Shown here: piece by piece, positions 8,404 through 17,092 of the stretch
Position numbering within the stretch: the first letter of the stretch is position 1
Layout of the letters: every line of letters begins with the position of its first letter
NCBI RefSeq assembly: GCF_900167075.1
Contig: NZ_FUWH01000002.1
Coordinates: forward strand, 277,005 to 341,004
Reading direction: 5' to 3'
Length of the DNA stretch: 64,000 bases
Origin: Sediminibacterium ginsengisoli
GTDB lineage: Bacteria > Bacteroidota > Bacteroidia > Chitinophagales > Chitinophagaceae
The notes under the pieces: generated by a model
What the model saw: only the letters and a program-made list of their open reading frames with translations
Told to the model about the DNA's origin: nothing
Databases searched by the model: none
Position numbers and translations under genes: made by a program

Positions 8404-9687
8404 ATGAAAGTGGTGAATGTTTTATCGGAAGCGAACAGGCAGGAGATCATCCAGAGGCCGGTAATTGATACAACACAGTTATATAACCTGGTGCAGCCGG
8501 TACTCAATGCAGTGCGGCAGGACGGCGATGCTGCCATCCGGAAATTTACACGTGAGTTCGATAAGGTGGAACTGGAAGATTTCCGCGTGCCGCAGGATGT
8601 TATTGAAGCTGCCGCGGATGAATTGTCGCCCGAACTTAAAAAAGCGATAGGGCAGGCGGCAGCCAATATCCGCTCGTTTCACGAACAGCAGGTGACCAGG
8701 GAAGAAGCAATAGAAACAATGCCGGGTGTAAAATGCTGGCGTAAAAGTGTAGGCATCGAAAAAGTGGGTCTTTATATCCCGGGCGGCTCTGCCCCTTTGT
8801 TTTCTACGATACTGATGCTGGGGATTCCGGCAGCTATTGCCGGGTGTAAGGAAGTGGTATTGTGTTCACCTCCGGGAAAAGATGGTAGGCTGAATCCTGC
8901 GATCCTTTACGCTGCACAGCTCACGGGTATCACAAAAGTGTTTGCGGTTGGCGGAGTGCAGGCAATTGCGGCGATGGCCTTTGGTACGGAAACAGTTCCG
9001 CAGGTGTACAAGATCTTCGGCCCCGGTAACCAGTATGTAACCTGCGCCAAACAGCTGGTGCAGCAGCAGGGGATCGCTATCGACATGCCGGCCGGTCCGA
9101 GTGAAGTCTGCATTCTGGCCGATGATACCGCCGATGCGGAATTCGTTGCTGCTGATCTGCTGAGCCAGGCAGAACACGGAGCCGACAGCCAGGTATTACT
9201 GGTAAGTGTCAGCAAAACGCTTGTTGAAAAAGTACAGCAGGCATTGGAAGAGCAGCTTGCAGACCTCCCGAGGAAAGAGATCGCGGCACGCGCATTGGAA
9301 AACAGCAAAGCCGTGATTGCCACATCGTATGAAGAAGCAATGAACCTTGTAAATGAATATGCAGCCGAACACCTGATCATTTCGTGCAAAGATGATGAAG
9401 CACTTGCTGTGCAGGTGATCAATGCCGGCTCCGTATTTCTTGGTAATTATTCTCCTGAAAGCGCAGGCGATTATGCAAGCGGTACCAATCACACGCTTCC
9501 AACCAACGGTTTCGCAAAAGCATACAGCGGCGTAAGTGTGGATGCATTTGTGAAAAAGATAACTTATCAGAAGCTGACCCGTGAAGGACTCCGGGCCATC
9601 GGTAATACAGTAGAACAAATGGCAGAAGCAGAAGGGTTGCAGGCACATAAGAAAGCAGTAAGTATTCGTCTCAGAAAAATAAATTAA
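8404..9687 (+). CDS. hisD: Histidinol dehydrogenase
   Basis: 427 residues, full length. Oxidises L-histidinol to L-histidine in two NAD-dependent steps with a zinc ion. Recognisable segments are GLYIPGGSAPLFSTILMLGIPA, the strongly conserved KIFGPGNQYVTCAKQLV, DMPAGPSEVCILAD, LLSQAEHGADSQ (Gln/His zinc and catalytic region) and NAGSVFLGNYSPESAGDYASGTNHTLPT. The gene starts 15 bases after hisG and ends 17 before hisC, consistent with one transcript. Confidence 0.98.
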   Translation: MKVVNVLSEANRQEIIQRPVIDTTQLYNLVQPVLNAVRQDGDAAIRKFTREFDKVELEDFRVPQDVIEAAADELSPELKKAIGQAAANIRSFHEQQVTREEAIETMPGVKCWRKSVGIEKVGLYIPGGSAPLFSTILMLGIPAAIAGCKEVVLCSPPGKDGRLNPAILYAAQLTGITKVFAVGGVQAIAAMAFGTETVPQVYKIFGPGNQYVTCAKQLVQQQGIAIDMPAGPSEVCILADDTADAEFVAADLLSQAEHGADSQVLLVSVSKTLVEKVQQALEEQLADLPRKEIAARALENSKAVIATSYEEAMNLVNEYAAEHLIISCKDDEALAVQVINAGSVFLGNYSPESAGDYASGTNHTLPTNGFAKAYSGVSVDAFVKKITYQKLTREGLRAIGNTVEQMAEAEGLQAHKKAVSIRLRKIN

Positions 9688-9704
9688 CAGTTAATCATAA
9701 CAGT

Positions 9705-10757
9705 ATGTTCAATCCATACGACCTCACCAGGAATAATATCAGGAATCTTACACCGTATTCATCTGCAAGGGATGAGTTCAGCGGTGAAGCAAAGGTTTTT
9801 CTAGATGCCAATGAGAACAGCCTTGGTTCGCCTTTGCTGAAATGGTATAACCGATACCCCGATCCGCACCAGCAGGCATTGAAACAAAAACTTGCAGCCA
9901 TCAAAGCTATTGCAGCCGAACAGATCTTTATCGGTAATGGCAGCGATGAATGTATCGACCTGCTTTTCCGCTGTTTCTGCGAGCCGGGAAAGGATAATGT
10001 GATCATTTGCCCGCCCACTTACGGCATGTATGAAGTGAGTGCCAGTATCAACGACGTGGAAATACGTAAAGCACCGTTGCTCGATGATTTCCAGCTGAAT
10101 ATGATCCACCTTGAGCAACTGGTTGATGCAAATACAAAACTCATCTGGCTTTGTTCGCCCAATAACCCGACTGGCAATTCGCTGAACCGTGCCGATATCG
10201 AATCGGTGCTGAATAATTTCAATGGTATTGTGGTGGTTGATGAAGCTTATATCAATTTTGCCCGTCAGCGTTCTTTCCTGCAGGAGCTTGGGGAATATCC
10301 GAATCTTGTAGTATTACAGACGTTGAGCAAAGCCTGGGGACTCGCAGGTCTCCGTTTCGGGATGGCTTTTGCATCGGCAGAGATCGTTTCAATACTCAAT
10401 AAAGTAAAGCCGCCGTATAATATCAACCAGGCCACGCAGGAACTGGTATTGACCGCGCTGGAAGAAGTAGGCCAGGTAAATGATATGATCCGCATTCTTG
10501 TAGATATGCGCGATGCACTCGCCGGGGTTTTTGAAAGCATGCCAACGGTAGAAAAAGTATATCCGTCAGATGCCAATTTTATCCTGGTGAAGATCAGGGA
10601 TGCCCACGAGGTTTATAATTTCCTGCTTACAAAAGGGATCGTGCTGCGCGACAGGAGCAATGTAAAGCTTTGCGAAGACTGCCTGCGGATCACGGTGGGA
10701 ACGGAAAAAGAAAACACTTTGCTGATTGACGCGATGAGCGACTGGTTTAATCGGTAA
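9705..10757 (+). CDS. hisC: Histidinol-phosphate aminotransferase
   Basis: 350 residues, PLP-dependent fold type I. Transfers an amino group from glutamate to imidazole acetol phosphate. Visible motifs are FLDANENSLGSP (substrate entry), GNGSDECIDLLFR (PLP phosphate cup), CSPNNPTGN, VVVDEAYINF and the PLP lysine in LQTLSKAWGLAGLRFG. The C-terminal RITVGTEKEN is the usual arginine anchor. The 58-base gap after it contains TAATTTCA, a weak -7-like string, so a secondary promoter for the next pair cannot be excluded. Confidence 0.97.
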   Translation: MFNPYDLTRNNIRNLTPYSSARDEFSGEAKVFLDANENSLGSPLLKWYNRYPDPHQQALKQKLAAIKAIAAEQIFIGNGSDECIDLLFRCFCEPGKDNVIICPPTYGMYEVSASINDVEIRKAPLLDDFQLNMIHLEQLVDANTKLIWLCSPNNPTGNSLNRADIESVLNNFNGIVVVDEAYINFARQRSFLQELGEYPNLVVLQTLSKAWGLAGLRFGMAFASAEIVSILNKVKPPYNINQATQELVLTALEEVGQVNDMIRILVDMRDALAGVFESMPTVEKVYPSDANFILVKIRDAHEVYNFLLTKGIVLRDRSNVKLCEDCLRITVGTEKENTLLIDAMSDWFNR

Positions 10758-10815
10758 ACAATGTGCCGCTTTCCGGTTTTGAGTTGTAATTTCAGGATCA
10801 AATTAAAATCATCAT

Positions 10816-12114
10816 ATGAAAAACAGATGGCAGATCCTTTCGCTGGCTATTGCTTTAAATGCCGCCACCTCGCTGAACGCCTGCGCTTCGGACTCGTTGA
10901 AGAACGCAGTACGTGAGATCAAACCCGATGCGGACAATGCGGGGCTTACACTTCCCGCAGGTTTCGGTGCATTGAAAGTGGCAGAGAATACCGGCCGGGC
11001 AAGGCATATTGCAGTAACTGCCCAGGGCGATATTTATCTAAAACTGATGCGTGTAAATAAAGGTGCCGGGATCGTTCGCCTGCGCGATAAGGATGGCGAT
11101 GGAAAAACTGAAGAAAATACAGGATTCGGGAATTATGGCGGCACGGGCATCGTGATCAAAGACAATTACCTGTATGCCTCTTCCGATGCCGATGTTTACC
11201 GGTATAAACTAAACGATAAAGGCGAAGTGATCAATCCGGATCAGCCGGAAAAGATCATCACAGGTCTGATCAACCGCGGGATGCATGAATCCAAGTCCAT
11301 CGCACTGGATAATAAAGGAAATATTTATGTGAATATCGGTGCTTATTCGAATGCCTGCCAGGAAGTAGATCGTACCATCGGTTCCAAAGGACAAATGCCT
11401 TGCCCGATCCTCGATTCAGCCGGCGGTATATGGCAGTTCAGGGCCGATAAACTTAACCAGGGTTATGCACAGGGAGTAAGATACGCAACCGGTTTACGTA
11501 ATGTGGTTGGGCTCGACTGGAACCAGCAACTGGATCAGCTTTTCGTCATGCAGCATGGGCGAGATCAGCTGAGTTACCTGTATCCGGATATGTTCACAGA
11601 AAAACAGAGCGCTGAATTGCCGGCCGAATGTCTTTATGCGTTAAAACAGAACGACGATGCAGGCTGGCCCTATATCTACTACGATCAGCTTCAGCAAAAG
11701 AAAATACTGGCACCGGAATATGGTGGCGACGGTAAAAAAGAAGGCGGCAGCAAAGCGATCAATCCAACGATGGCATTCCCCGGTCACCTGGCACCGAACG
11801 GACTGCTCTTCTATACCGGCAATCAGTTCCCTTCAAAATATAAAAATGGTGCGTTCATCGCATTCCATGGCTCATGGAATCGTTCGCCTTTACCACAGGA
11901 AGGCTATTATGTGGTATTCGTGCCTTATGAAAATGGCAAACCAACAGGCAAATGGGAAGTGTTTGCCAATGGTTTTGCCGGTGTGGAAACCGTAAACAGC
12001 ACACGCCAGGCGCAACACAGGCCTTGCGGACTGGCACAGGGGCCAGACGGCTCTTTGTATGTAACCGACGATGTCAAAGGAACTATTTACAGAATTATCT
12101 ACAATGGCAAATAA
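10816..12114 (+). CDS. Exported sorbosone/glucose dehydrogenase-like (PQQ-type) beta-propeller protein
   Basis: 432 residues with an N-terminal export signal ending around Cys23 (SLNACAS resembles a lipobox). The rest is a six-bladed propeller of the glucose/sorbosone dehydrogenase type: LTLPAGFGALKVAE, ARHIAVTAQGDIYL, RDKDGDGKTEENTGF, GLRNVVGLDWN, VMQHGRDQLSYLYPDMFT, NDDAGWPYIYYD, PTMAFPGHLAPNGLLFYTGNQFPSKYKNGAFIAFHGSWNRSP and HRPCGLAQGPDGSLYVTDD. Relatives oxidise sugars or aldoses in the periplasm, often with PQQ, and pass electrons to a cytochrome c. The next gene, overlapping by 11 bases, is such a cytochrome. The pair sits between hisC and hisB, where no histidine-related role is known. 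Cofactor and substrate are inference. Confidence 0.85.
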   Translation: MKNRWQILSLAIALNAATSLNACASDSLKNAVREIKPDADNAGLTLPAGFGALKVAENTGRARHIAVTAQGDIYLKLMRVNKGAGIVRLRDKDGDGKTEENTGFGNYGGTGIVIKDNYLYASSDADVYRYKLNDKGEVINPDQPEKIITGLINRGMHESKSIALDNKGNIYVNIGAYSNACQEVDRTIGSKGQMPCPILDSAGGIWQFRADKLNQGYAQGVRYATGLRNVVGLDWNQQLDQLFVMQHGRDQLSYLYPDMFTEKQSAELPAECLYALKQNDDAGWPYIYYDQLQQKKILAPEYGGDGKKEGGSKAINPTMAFPGHLAPNGLLFYTGNQFPSKYKNGAFIAFHGSWNRSPLPQEGYYVVFVPYENGKPTGKWEVFANGFAGVETVNSTRQAQHRPCGLAQGPDGSLYVTDDVKGTIYRIIYNGK

Positions 12115-12538
12115 AAAGAAACTGTTCTTTGGCGCAGGAGCAGCGATCATCATGTTGATGACTGCTTTCAGGGCCGAACCGGTTCAGCAACCGGTAGCGG
12201 TAAAAGCATCTGCAGAGCGGGGAAAACAGGTGTACGTAAAACGTTGTATGGCCTGTCACCAGGCCGACGGCGGTGGTGTTCCGCATCTGAATGCCCCCTT
12301 GGATGGTGCTAGTGCAGTGACAGGAAAAGACAAAGCAAAACTCATTAAAATTGTACTGAACGGCATGACTGATCGCGTAGAAATAGACGGTGAGTTTTAC
12401 AGCAATAATATGCCCGGCAACAAAGACCTCACAGATGCAGAGATTGCAGATGTGCTTACTTATGTAAGAACGGGCTGGAGCAATAAAAGCTCAGCGGTAA
12501 CTGTTGCCGAAGTGAAAGCAGTAAGGACGAAAAAATAA
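12104..12538 (+). CDS. Exported mono-haem cytochrome c, partner of the upstream dehydrogenase
   Basis: 144 residues from the ATG at 12104, which overlaps the end of the dehydrogenase gene by 11 bases and suggests translational coupling. The frame extends 11 codons further upstream, but MANKKKLFFGAGAAIIMLMT is a clear N-terminal membrane or signal segment. One haem site is present: Cys48-Met-Ala-Cys51-His52, with Met103 (NNMPGN) as the likely axial ligand and a C-terminal helix DAEIADVLTYVRTGW. It probably accepts electrons from the dehydrogenase in the periplasm. The gene ends 5 bases before hisB. Confidence 0.92.
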   Translation: MANKKKLFFGAGAAIIMLMTAFRAEPVQQPVAVKASAERGKQVYVKRCMACHQADGGGVPHLNAPLDGASAVTGKDKAKLIKIVLNGMTDRVEIDGEFYSNNMPGNKDLTDAEIADVLTYVRTGWSNKSSAVTVAEVKAVRTKK

Positions 12539-12543
12539 GGAAG

Positions 12544-13674
12544 ATGAAAAGAGTGTTATTTATAGACAGGGACGGGGTAGTGCTGCAGGAGCCGCCAACC
12601 GATTTCCAGGTGGATGCCATTGAAAAAATGACGTTTGTTCCCGGCGCCATCACTGCATTATCGCGCATCGCGAAGGATTTTGATTATTATAAAGTGATGG
12701 TGACCAACCAGGACGGATTGGGAACGGACGCTTACCCCGAATTCGATTTTCATCCTTATCACGACCTGATGGTACGTACATTGGCCGGTGAAGGATTTGT
12801 GTTTGATGAAATGATCATAGACCGCACATTCGCGCACGAGAATCAGCCCACACGTAAACCGGGCACGGCCTTGCTGCAGCATTTCATCAATAACGACGGG
12901 TATGATATCGCCAGCTCATTTGTGATCGGCGATCGCTGGAGCGATATACAACTGGCAAAAAACCTTGGCTGCAAAGCAATCTATTTCCGTTCGGGCCTGC
13001 ATAGTTTTTCTGAAGAACAGGAAGCAACACTACGTGAAACGATAGCGCTGGAAACCGATCAATGGGAAGATGTATATGCTTTTCTCAAACTGGGTATGCG
13101 CAAAGTGTCACATACACGCACAACCAATGAAACAAAGATCGCGATAGAGTTGAATATCGATGGCAATGGTAAAGCTGAGATCGATACCGGCCTTGGTTTT
13201 TTTGATCATATGCTGGATCAGATCGCAAGGCACGGGAAAATAGACCTTGCTGTTAAAACCAGCGGAGACCTGCATGTAGACGAGCATCATAGCATCGAAG
13301 ATACAGGCATCGCATTGGGCGAGGCATTTGCTATGGCGCTTGCCGATAAAAGAGGAATGGAAAGATACGGCTTCGCATTGCCGATGGATGAGGCCGAAGC
13401 CAAAGTGCTGATCGATTTTGGCGGACGCAGCTGGATCGTATGGGATGCTGAGTTTAAAAGAGAGAAGATCGGTGAGATGCCTACGGAAATGTTTTTCCAT
13501 TTCTTCAAGTCATTCAGTGATGGAGCTCGCTGTAATCTCAATATCGAATGCCGTGGCGATAACGAACATCATAAGATCGAATCCATCTTCAAAGCTTTTG
13601 CAAAAGCCATCCGGATGGCAGTGAAGCGTGATCCGTTCAGTAATCATCTTCCGTCTACAAAAGGTGTATTGTAA
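12544..13674 (+). CDS. hisB: Bifunctional histidinol-phosphatase / imidazoleglycerol-phosphate dehydratase
   Basis: 376 residues. Residues 1 to about 175 form a HAD phosphatase (VLFIDRDGVV with Asp8 and Asp10; GDRWSDIQLAKNLGCKAIYF). Residues of about 180-376 form IGPD (GLGFFDHMLDQIARHG, DEHHSIEDTGIALGEAF, FFKSFSDGARCNLNIECRGDNEHHKIESIFKAFAKAIR), with the metal-binding His pairs intact. In E. coli HisB the phosphatase part carries a Cys-rich zinc loop before the RKP motif. Here that stretch reads DRTFAHENQPTRKPG, with no cysteines. It is the last his gene before the terminator at 13687. Confidence 0.96.
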   Translation: MKRVLFIDRDGVVLQEPPTDFQVDAIEKMTFVPGAITALSRIAKDFDYYKVMVTNQDGLGTDAYPEFDFHPYHDLMVRTLAGEGFVFDEMIIDRTFAHENQPTRKPGTALLQHFINNDGYDIASSFVIGDRWSDIQLAKNLGCKAIYFRSGLHSFSEEQEATLRETIALETDQWEDVYAFLKLGMRKVSHTRTTNETKIAIELNIDGNGKAEIDTGLGFFDHMLDQIARHGKIDLAVKTSGDLHVDEHHSIEDTGIALGEAFAMALADKRGMERYGFALPMDEAEAKVLIDFGGRSWIVWDAEFKREKIGEMPTEMFFHFFKSFSDGARCNLNIECRGDNEHHKIESIFKAFAKAIRMAVKRDPFSNHLPSTKGVL

Positions 13675-13686
13675 TCCTAAAAACTG

Positions 13687-13726
13687 AAAATGAGCGGAAT
13701 GTTAATTGATATTCCGCTCATTTTTT
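13687..13726. terminator. Bidirectional terminator between hisB and the opposing lipoprotein gene
   Basis: A 14-bp perfect stem (AAAATGAGCGGAAT at 13687-13700 with ATTCCGCTCATTTT at 13711-13724) flanked by A on one side and six T on the other. It begins 13 bases after the hisB stop. Its right arm contains the stop codon and last lysine codons of the minus-strand gene. It should end the his operon transcript and stop read-through towards trpE. Confidence 0.88.
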
Positions 13727-14065
13727 ATACAGCATCATCACTTTCGGACTTTCAGGAATAGACGGATACAGATTAATTATGCGAAAAGAATTATCGTCGA
13801 TATACTCAAATTCAAACGCTGATGAAGTGGCATAATTCCAGTGCCGGAGTACGATTTTGCCCGGCATGATCTGATAGTTAAACGTATCCGTGTAATTGCT
13901 TCCCGGTTCGCTCTTGACAAGATACTGACTCGTAAATGTTAGCTGAGAACGGCCTTTTACAGGAACTTCTTCCGTAAATCTGCCGTTAAGCGTTATCTGC
14001 GGTTCTTCTTTGCTGCACGCAACCAGTGTAACAGCCAACAGGCAGCAGGTAATTATTCTGTTCAT
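13718..14065 (-). CDS. Small lipoprotein of unknown function
   Basis: 115 residues from ATG 14063-14065; upstream in-frame codons add nine residues, but the signal sequence starts here. MNRIITCCLLAVTLVACSKEE is a type II signal peptide with lipobox LVAC, so the protein is a lipid-anchored envelope protein. The rest looks like a small beta-rich domain (LNGRFTEEVPVKGRSQLTFTSQYLVK). No family recognised. It is downstream of and in line with the S33 hydrolase gene. Confidence 0.72.
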   Translation of the reverse strand: MNRIITCCLLAVTLVACSKEEPQITLNGRFTEEVPVKGRSQLTFTSQYLVKSEPGSNYTDTFNYQIMPGKIVLRHWNYATSSAFEFEYIDDNSFRIINLYPSIPESPKVMMLYKK

Positions 14066-14119
14066 AATAAAGCAGGCTTTCCGCAGTGACACCAGGCATG
14101 CCGGAAACGTTGCGCTGGT

Positions 14120-15136
14120 TTATTTCCCGGCTGTATTCTTCATGAAACTGATCAACCCCTTCATATATACCTGCTGGTCATCATACATCGACATATGACT
14201 TCCCGAAGGACAATTCAGGTAGGTTCCATGCTGTACCTGGCCGGCCATCCATTCCATATGGGCAGGATCCATCGTATCGTAACGCCCGCCGATGGTTAAT
14301 GTGGGAACGGCTATTTTCGGGAGGTCTTTTTTACGGTCCCAGTTAACAAGTTTGCCCGCAACGCCGAATTCACTTGGTCCCTGCATGGTCACATACAGCG
14401 ACTGGTTCATTTTGGAAAAAGAACGGTTCACAGGCTCCGGCCATTGATCAAGCGGGATGCGGCAGATATGTTTCACGTAGAAGTTAGGTAACAGTAATTC
14501 CATATACCTCGGATTCTGGAAATCGCCTGCGGATTCAATTTTGCGGATGGTGTCAAGTACTTTCGGATCCATTTGTTTAGCCAGTACTTCGTTGGCGTAT
14601 TTGCCATAATCCGGGCAGCTGGACATCATATTCGAAATGATCAGTCCTTTGAGGTTCTGCTGATATTTCAAAGCATACTCCATCGCCAGCAAACCGCCCC
14701 AGGAATGTCCCAGCAGGAAAAAATTATCTTTTGTGAGGTTCAGTGCTATTCTTACCTGTTCCACTTCTTCCACGTAGCGTGGCAGACTCCAGAAAGAAGT
14801 GTCGTTCGGGTTATCGGAATTACCGGTACCCAGCTGATCGTAATAAATGAATTCAATACCTTCTGCAGGAAGGAAATTTTCCATGCATTCAAAATATTCA
14901 TGCGTAGCGCCGGGACCGCCATTAAGTAACAGTAATTTTATTTTTGGATTATTCCCGATACGTTTGGTCCATACTTTCATCGGGCCTTTTGGTGTTTCGA
15001 TACTGATCATTTTAATACCGCCGGTCTGTACGCCGGAATCAGTAACGGCAAAATATTCTTTGTCCGGATCTGACTGCTTACAGGACCATGTACAGCAAAT
15101 GAACAGGATTGCGGAAAACGCAAGAATGGCTTTCAT
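14120..15136 (-). CDS. Proline-iminopeptidase-like S33 alpha/beta hydrolase, lipoprotein
   Basis: 338 residues. The N-terminus MKAILAFSAILFICCTWSCKQSD has a lipobox (TWSC), so it is probably membrane-anchored in the envelope. The fold is the S33 family: oxyanion segment LLNGGPGATHEYFE, Ser145 in LLGHSWGGLLAMEYA, Asp287 (GGRYDTMDP) and His314 (GSHMSMYDD). YDQLGTGNS and the cap region fit proline iminopeptidases, which release N-terminal proline from peptides. The exact substrate is uncertain, since S33 lipoproteins also include other amidases. Second to last gene of a minus-strand group with short gaps. Confidence 0.87.
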   Translation of the reverse strand: MKAILAFSAILFICCTWSCKQSDPDKEYFAVTDSGVQTGGIKMISIETPKGPMKVWTKRIGNNPKIKLLLLNGGPGATHEYFECMENFLPAEGIEFIYYDQLGTGNSDNPNDTSFWSLPRYVEEVEQVRIALNLTKDNFFLLGHSWGGLLAMEYALKYQQNLKGLIISNMMSSCPDYGKYANEVLAKQMDPKVLDTIRKIESAGDFQNPRYMELLLPNFYVKHICRIPLDQWPEPVNRSFSKMNQSLYVTMQGPSEFGVAGKLVNWDRKKDLPKIAVPTLTIGGRYDTMDPAHMEWMAGQVQHGTYLNCPSGSHMSMYDDQQVYMKGLISFMKNTAGK

Positions 15137-15229
15137 GACGGTTTGATTTAGGTAAGCAGGCCGGAATGGGAAAGCGGCGCCTCGTTAAAGCTAATCAAAC
15201 CATAAGGATCGTGCAATAGCTGCAGAAAG

Positions 15230-15664
15230 TTATTTGGTTACCCGTTTCCAGGTTTCCGTACGGCCCAGCAGGGAAATACCTATATAACCCCGCATATTCA
15301 GTGTGGCGTCATCGGGCATTTTCATGATGCCCCTGTACACTTTCCCGCTTTCCGGATCATAAATACGGCCACTGGTCCACTCTTCGTCGCGGTAAGTGAA
15401 ATCCCGGAGAATAACCAGGCCTATGATCGGTTGCGTACGAAGGCTGTGGTCGGGATTGTTCTTGTCCACTTTCGGCATGCCGTTCGGTTGATTGGGCGAT
15501 TGGAGCCAGATGATCTTGCCGTAATATTTATTGTCCTGTTTGTAGATCTGCAGATGTACCTGGCCTTTGCTGTTGATCCATGTGCCTACAATGGAATCAT
15601 CGGCCTTGTAGCGGAACGAGGTGCAGAGGCAAAGGATACAGGCGAAAAACACAAGTTTTTTCAT
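15230..15664 (-). CDS. Exported DUF2147 family protein
   Basis: 144 residues. A signal peptide covers about 1-17 (MKKLVFFACILCLCTSF). The mature part has the DUF2147 pattern: GTWINSKGQVHLQIYKQDNKYYGKIIWL at the start, GLVILRDFTYRDEEWTSGRIYDPESGKVYRGIMKM in the middle, and LNMRGYIGISLLGRTETWKRV at the end. The family is lipocalin-like in appearance and common in envelopes of Bacteroidota and Proteobacteria; its function is not established. Its ATG overlaps the stop of the amidohydrolase gene by 4 bases, so the two are probably translationally coupled. Confidence 0.9.
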   Translation of the reverse strand: MKKLVFFACILCLCTSFRYKADDSIVGTWINSKGQVHLQIYKQDNKYYGKIIWLQSPNQPNGMPKVDKNNPDHSLRTQPIIGLVILRDFTYRDEEWTSGRIYDPESGKVYRGIMKMPDDATLNMRGYIGISLLGRTETWKRVTK

Positions 15665-16941
15665 GGGATAGGATTATTGATCTTATTTACATAAATAATG
15701 CCATTTTTCATCACAAAGGTTGTCTGGCGGATATTGGAAATATTTTCAACAGGGTTGCCTGTGACTGCAACAAGATCTGCCAGCAGACCGGCTTTGATTC
15801 TTCCGATACCGTCGCCATACCCGAACACATCCGCATTCACGGAAGTGGCGCTTTTAAGTACTTCCAGCGGAGCCATGCCATAAGCTACCATGTTTTCCAT
15901 TTCCCTTGCATTGTCTCCATGCGCAAAAACACCAACATCGCCGCCGAAACAGATGGTTACATGTTCCTGCAATGCGAGGGAAAAAGCTTTTCTTTTGTTG
16001 GCCACTTTTTCAGGTTCGGGTAAAGTACCTTTTTTCCAGCCGTCGTATTCACTTGTGGCTTCACTGGCGCTGATGGTGGGGCAATACGCTACATGGTTTC
16101 TGGCCATGAGGGCAAATACTTCGCGTGTGCCTTTGTCGCCGTGTTCAATGGTGCTGATGCCGGCAAGTATGGCCCGGGTCATTCCTTCCGCGGTAGAAGC
16201 ATGTGCCACTACTTTCCTGCCGGCAGAAGCGGCAACCGCAACAACTGTTTTAAGCTCATCGAGAGTGAAAGTGGGTTGCGCTGTTTTGTTCAGTCCCCAG
16301 CGGTAATCCGCATATACTTTTACGAGGTCGGCCCCATTACCGATCTGTGTACGGGTTTCGCGGATCAGTGCATCTATGCCATCGGCTTCAGCCGCGCCCC
16401 GGATCACAACATCATCGGTGTTTTTGAGTTTAGGGCCATAGCTGCCGGTTGCTACAATGGCACGGGTAGCAATGATCATGCGCGGGCCGGGAATGATGCC
16501 TTTTTCAATGGCGGCTTTCAGGCCCGCATCATCATAATCTGCGCCTTCCGTGCCCAGGTCTCTGACGGTGGTGAATCCTGCCAACAGGGTTGCTTTTGCA
16601 TGGTTGACGGCTCTGGCGGTTCTTTCTGCACGTTGTTCGTTCAGCACCTGTTCATCCCATTTGGTCTCATTATAAGGATGCAGGAATAAATGCGAATGGC
16701 CTTCTATCAAACCGGGCAAAAGGGTTTGACCTTTCATTTCAATAGTCCTGGTAATCCCTTTGAACATAATGCTGCCTATGTCGCCTGCCGCGAGTATTTT
16801 GTTGTTGCTTACAAGAACAACCCAGTTTTTGTAAAGCTGTTCACCATCAAATACCTGATCGGGCTTCAGGAGCAGGGCCGTGTCCTGCCGGGCTGCAGCA
16901 TTATTGGCAAGAAATAACAGGAGAAAAAACAGGTTTCGCAT
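15661..16941 (-). CDS. Exported metal-dependent amidohydrolase (imidazolonepropionase-like)
   Basis: 426 residues with a signal peptide (about 1-18). It is a metallo-dependent hydrolase of the amidohydrolase superfamily: GLIEGHSHLF carries the HxH metal pair, GADLVKVYAD the bridging lysine region, VVAHAST and STIEHGD the two further His ligands, and FGGDVGVF the catalytic Asp. Secreted members of this branch include Xaa-Pro and Xaa-Arg dipeptidases as well as uncharacterised enzymes. Despite its position between two his gene blocks it is not a convincing HutI, because it is exported and divergent. First gene of the minus-strand group, starting 91 bases from the trp leader peptide. Confidence 0.87.
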   Translation of the reverse strand: MRNLFFLLLFLANNAAARQDTALLLKPDQVFDGEQLYKNWVVLVSNNKILAAGDIGSIMFKGITRTIEMKGQTLLPGLIEGHSHLFLHPYNETKWDEQVLNEQRAERTARAVNHAKATLLAGFTTVRDLGTEGADYDDAGLKAAIEKGIIPGPRMIIATRAIVATGSYGPKLKNTDDVVIRGAAEADGIDALIRETRTQIGNGADLVKVYADYRWGLNKTAQPTFTLDELKTVVAVAASAGRKVVAHASTAEGMTRAILAGISTIEHGDKGTREVFALMARNHVAYCPTISASEATSEYDGWKKGTLPEPEKVANKRKAFSLALQEHVTICFGGDVGVFAHGDNAREMENMVAYGMAPLEVLKSATSVNADVFGYGDGIGRIKAGLLADLVAVTGNPVENISNIRQTTFVMKNGIIYVNKINNPIP

Positions 16942-16992
16942 AGGTCTGGTTATGTATTGAAGTTAACGCGGGAATTTTTCTCCGAAAAAAAA

Positions 16993-17024
16993 TTTGCAGG
17001 GAAAGGATAAGGTTACGTACCTTG
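16993..17024 (+). promoter_or_regulatory. Promoter of the trp operon (probable)
   Basis: TTTG at 16993-16996 and TACCTTG at 17018-17024 approximate the Bacteroidota -33 and -7 elements. The distance between their final G bases is 28, against 27 at the his promoter. The -7 element is imperfect. The leader ATG follows 8 bases later. Confidence 0.6.
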
Positions 17025-17032
17025 CACTTGCA

Positions 17033-17092
17033 ATGATTCAGACTATTAATAAATACTGGTGGTGGCATTCAAACTCCGATCGGGGATTGTAA
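17033..17092 (+). CDS. Tryptophan operon leader peptide (19 residues, three consecutive Trp)
   Basis: ATG at 17033 opens a 20-codon frame ending in TAA at 17090-17092. The peptide is MIQTINKYWWWHSNSDRGL, with Trp codons at 17057-17065. Three adjacent Trp in a short peptide directly before trpE, followed by an antiterminator and a terminator, is the signature of ribosome-mediated trp attenuation. Stalling at the Trp codons is the inferred sensor for charged Trp-tRNA. Confidence 0.88.
   Translation: MIQTINKYWWWHSNSDRGL

Noticed and set aside
15661..16941. Amidohydrolase as a HutI (imidazolonepropionase) linked to the his genes
   Set aside because: It has a signal peptide and sits in an opposing gene group with envelope proteins; HutI is cytosolic. 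Only superfamily motifs are shared.
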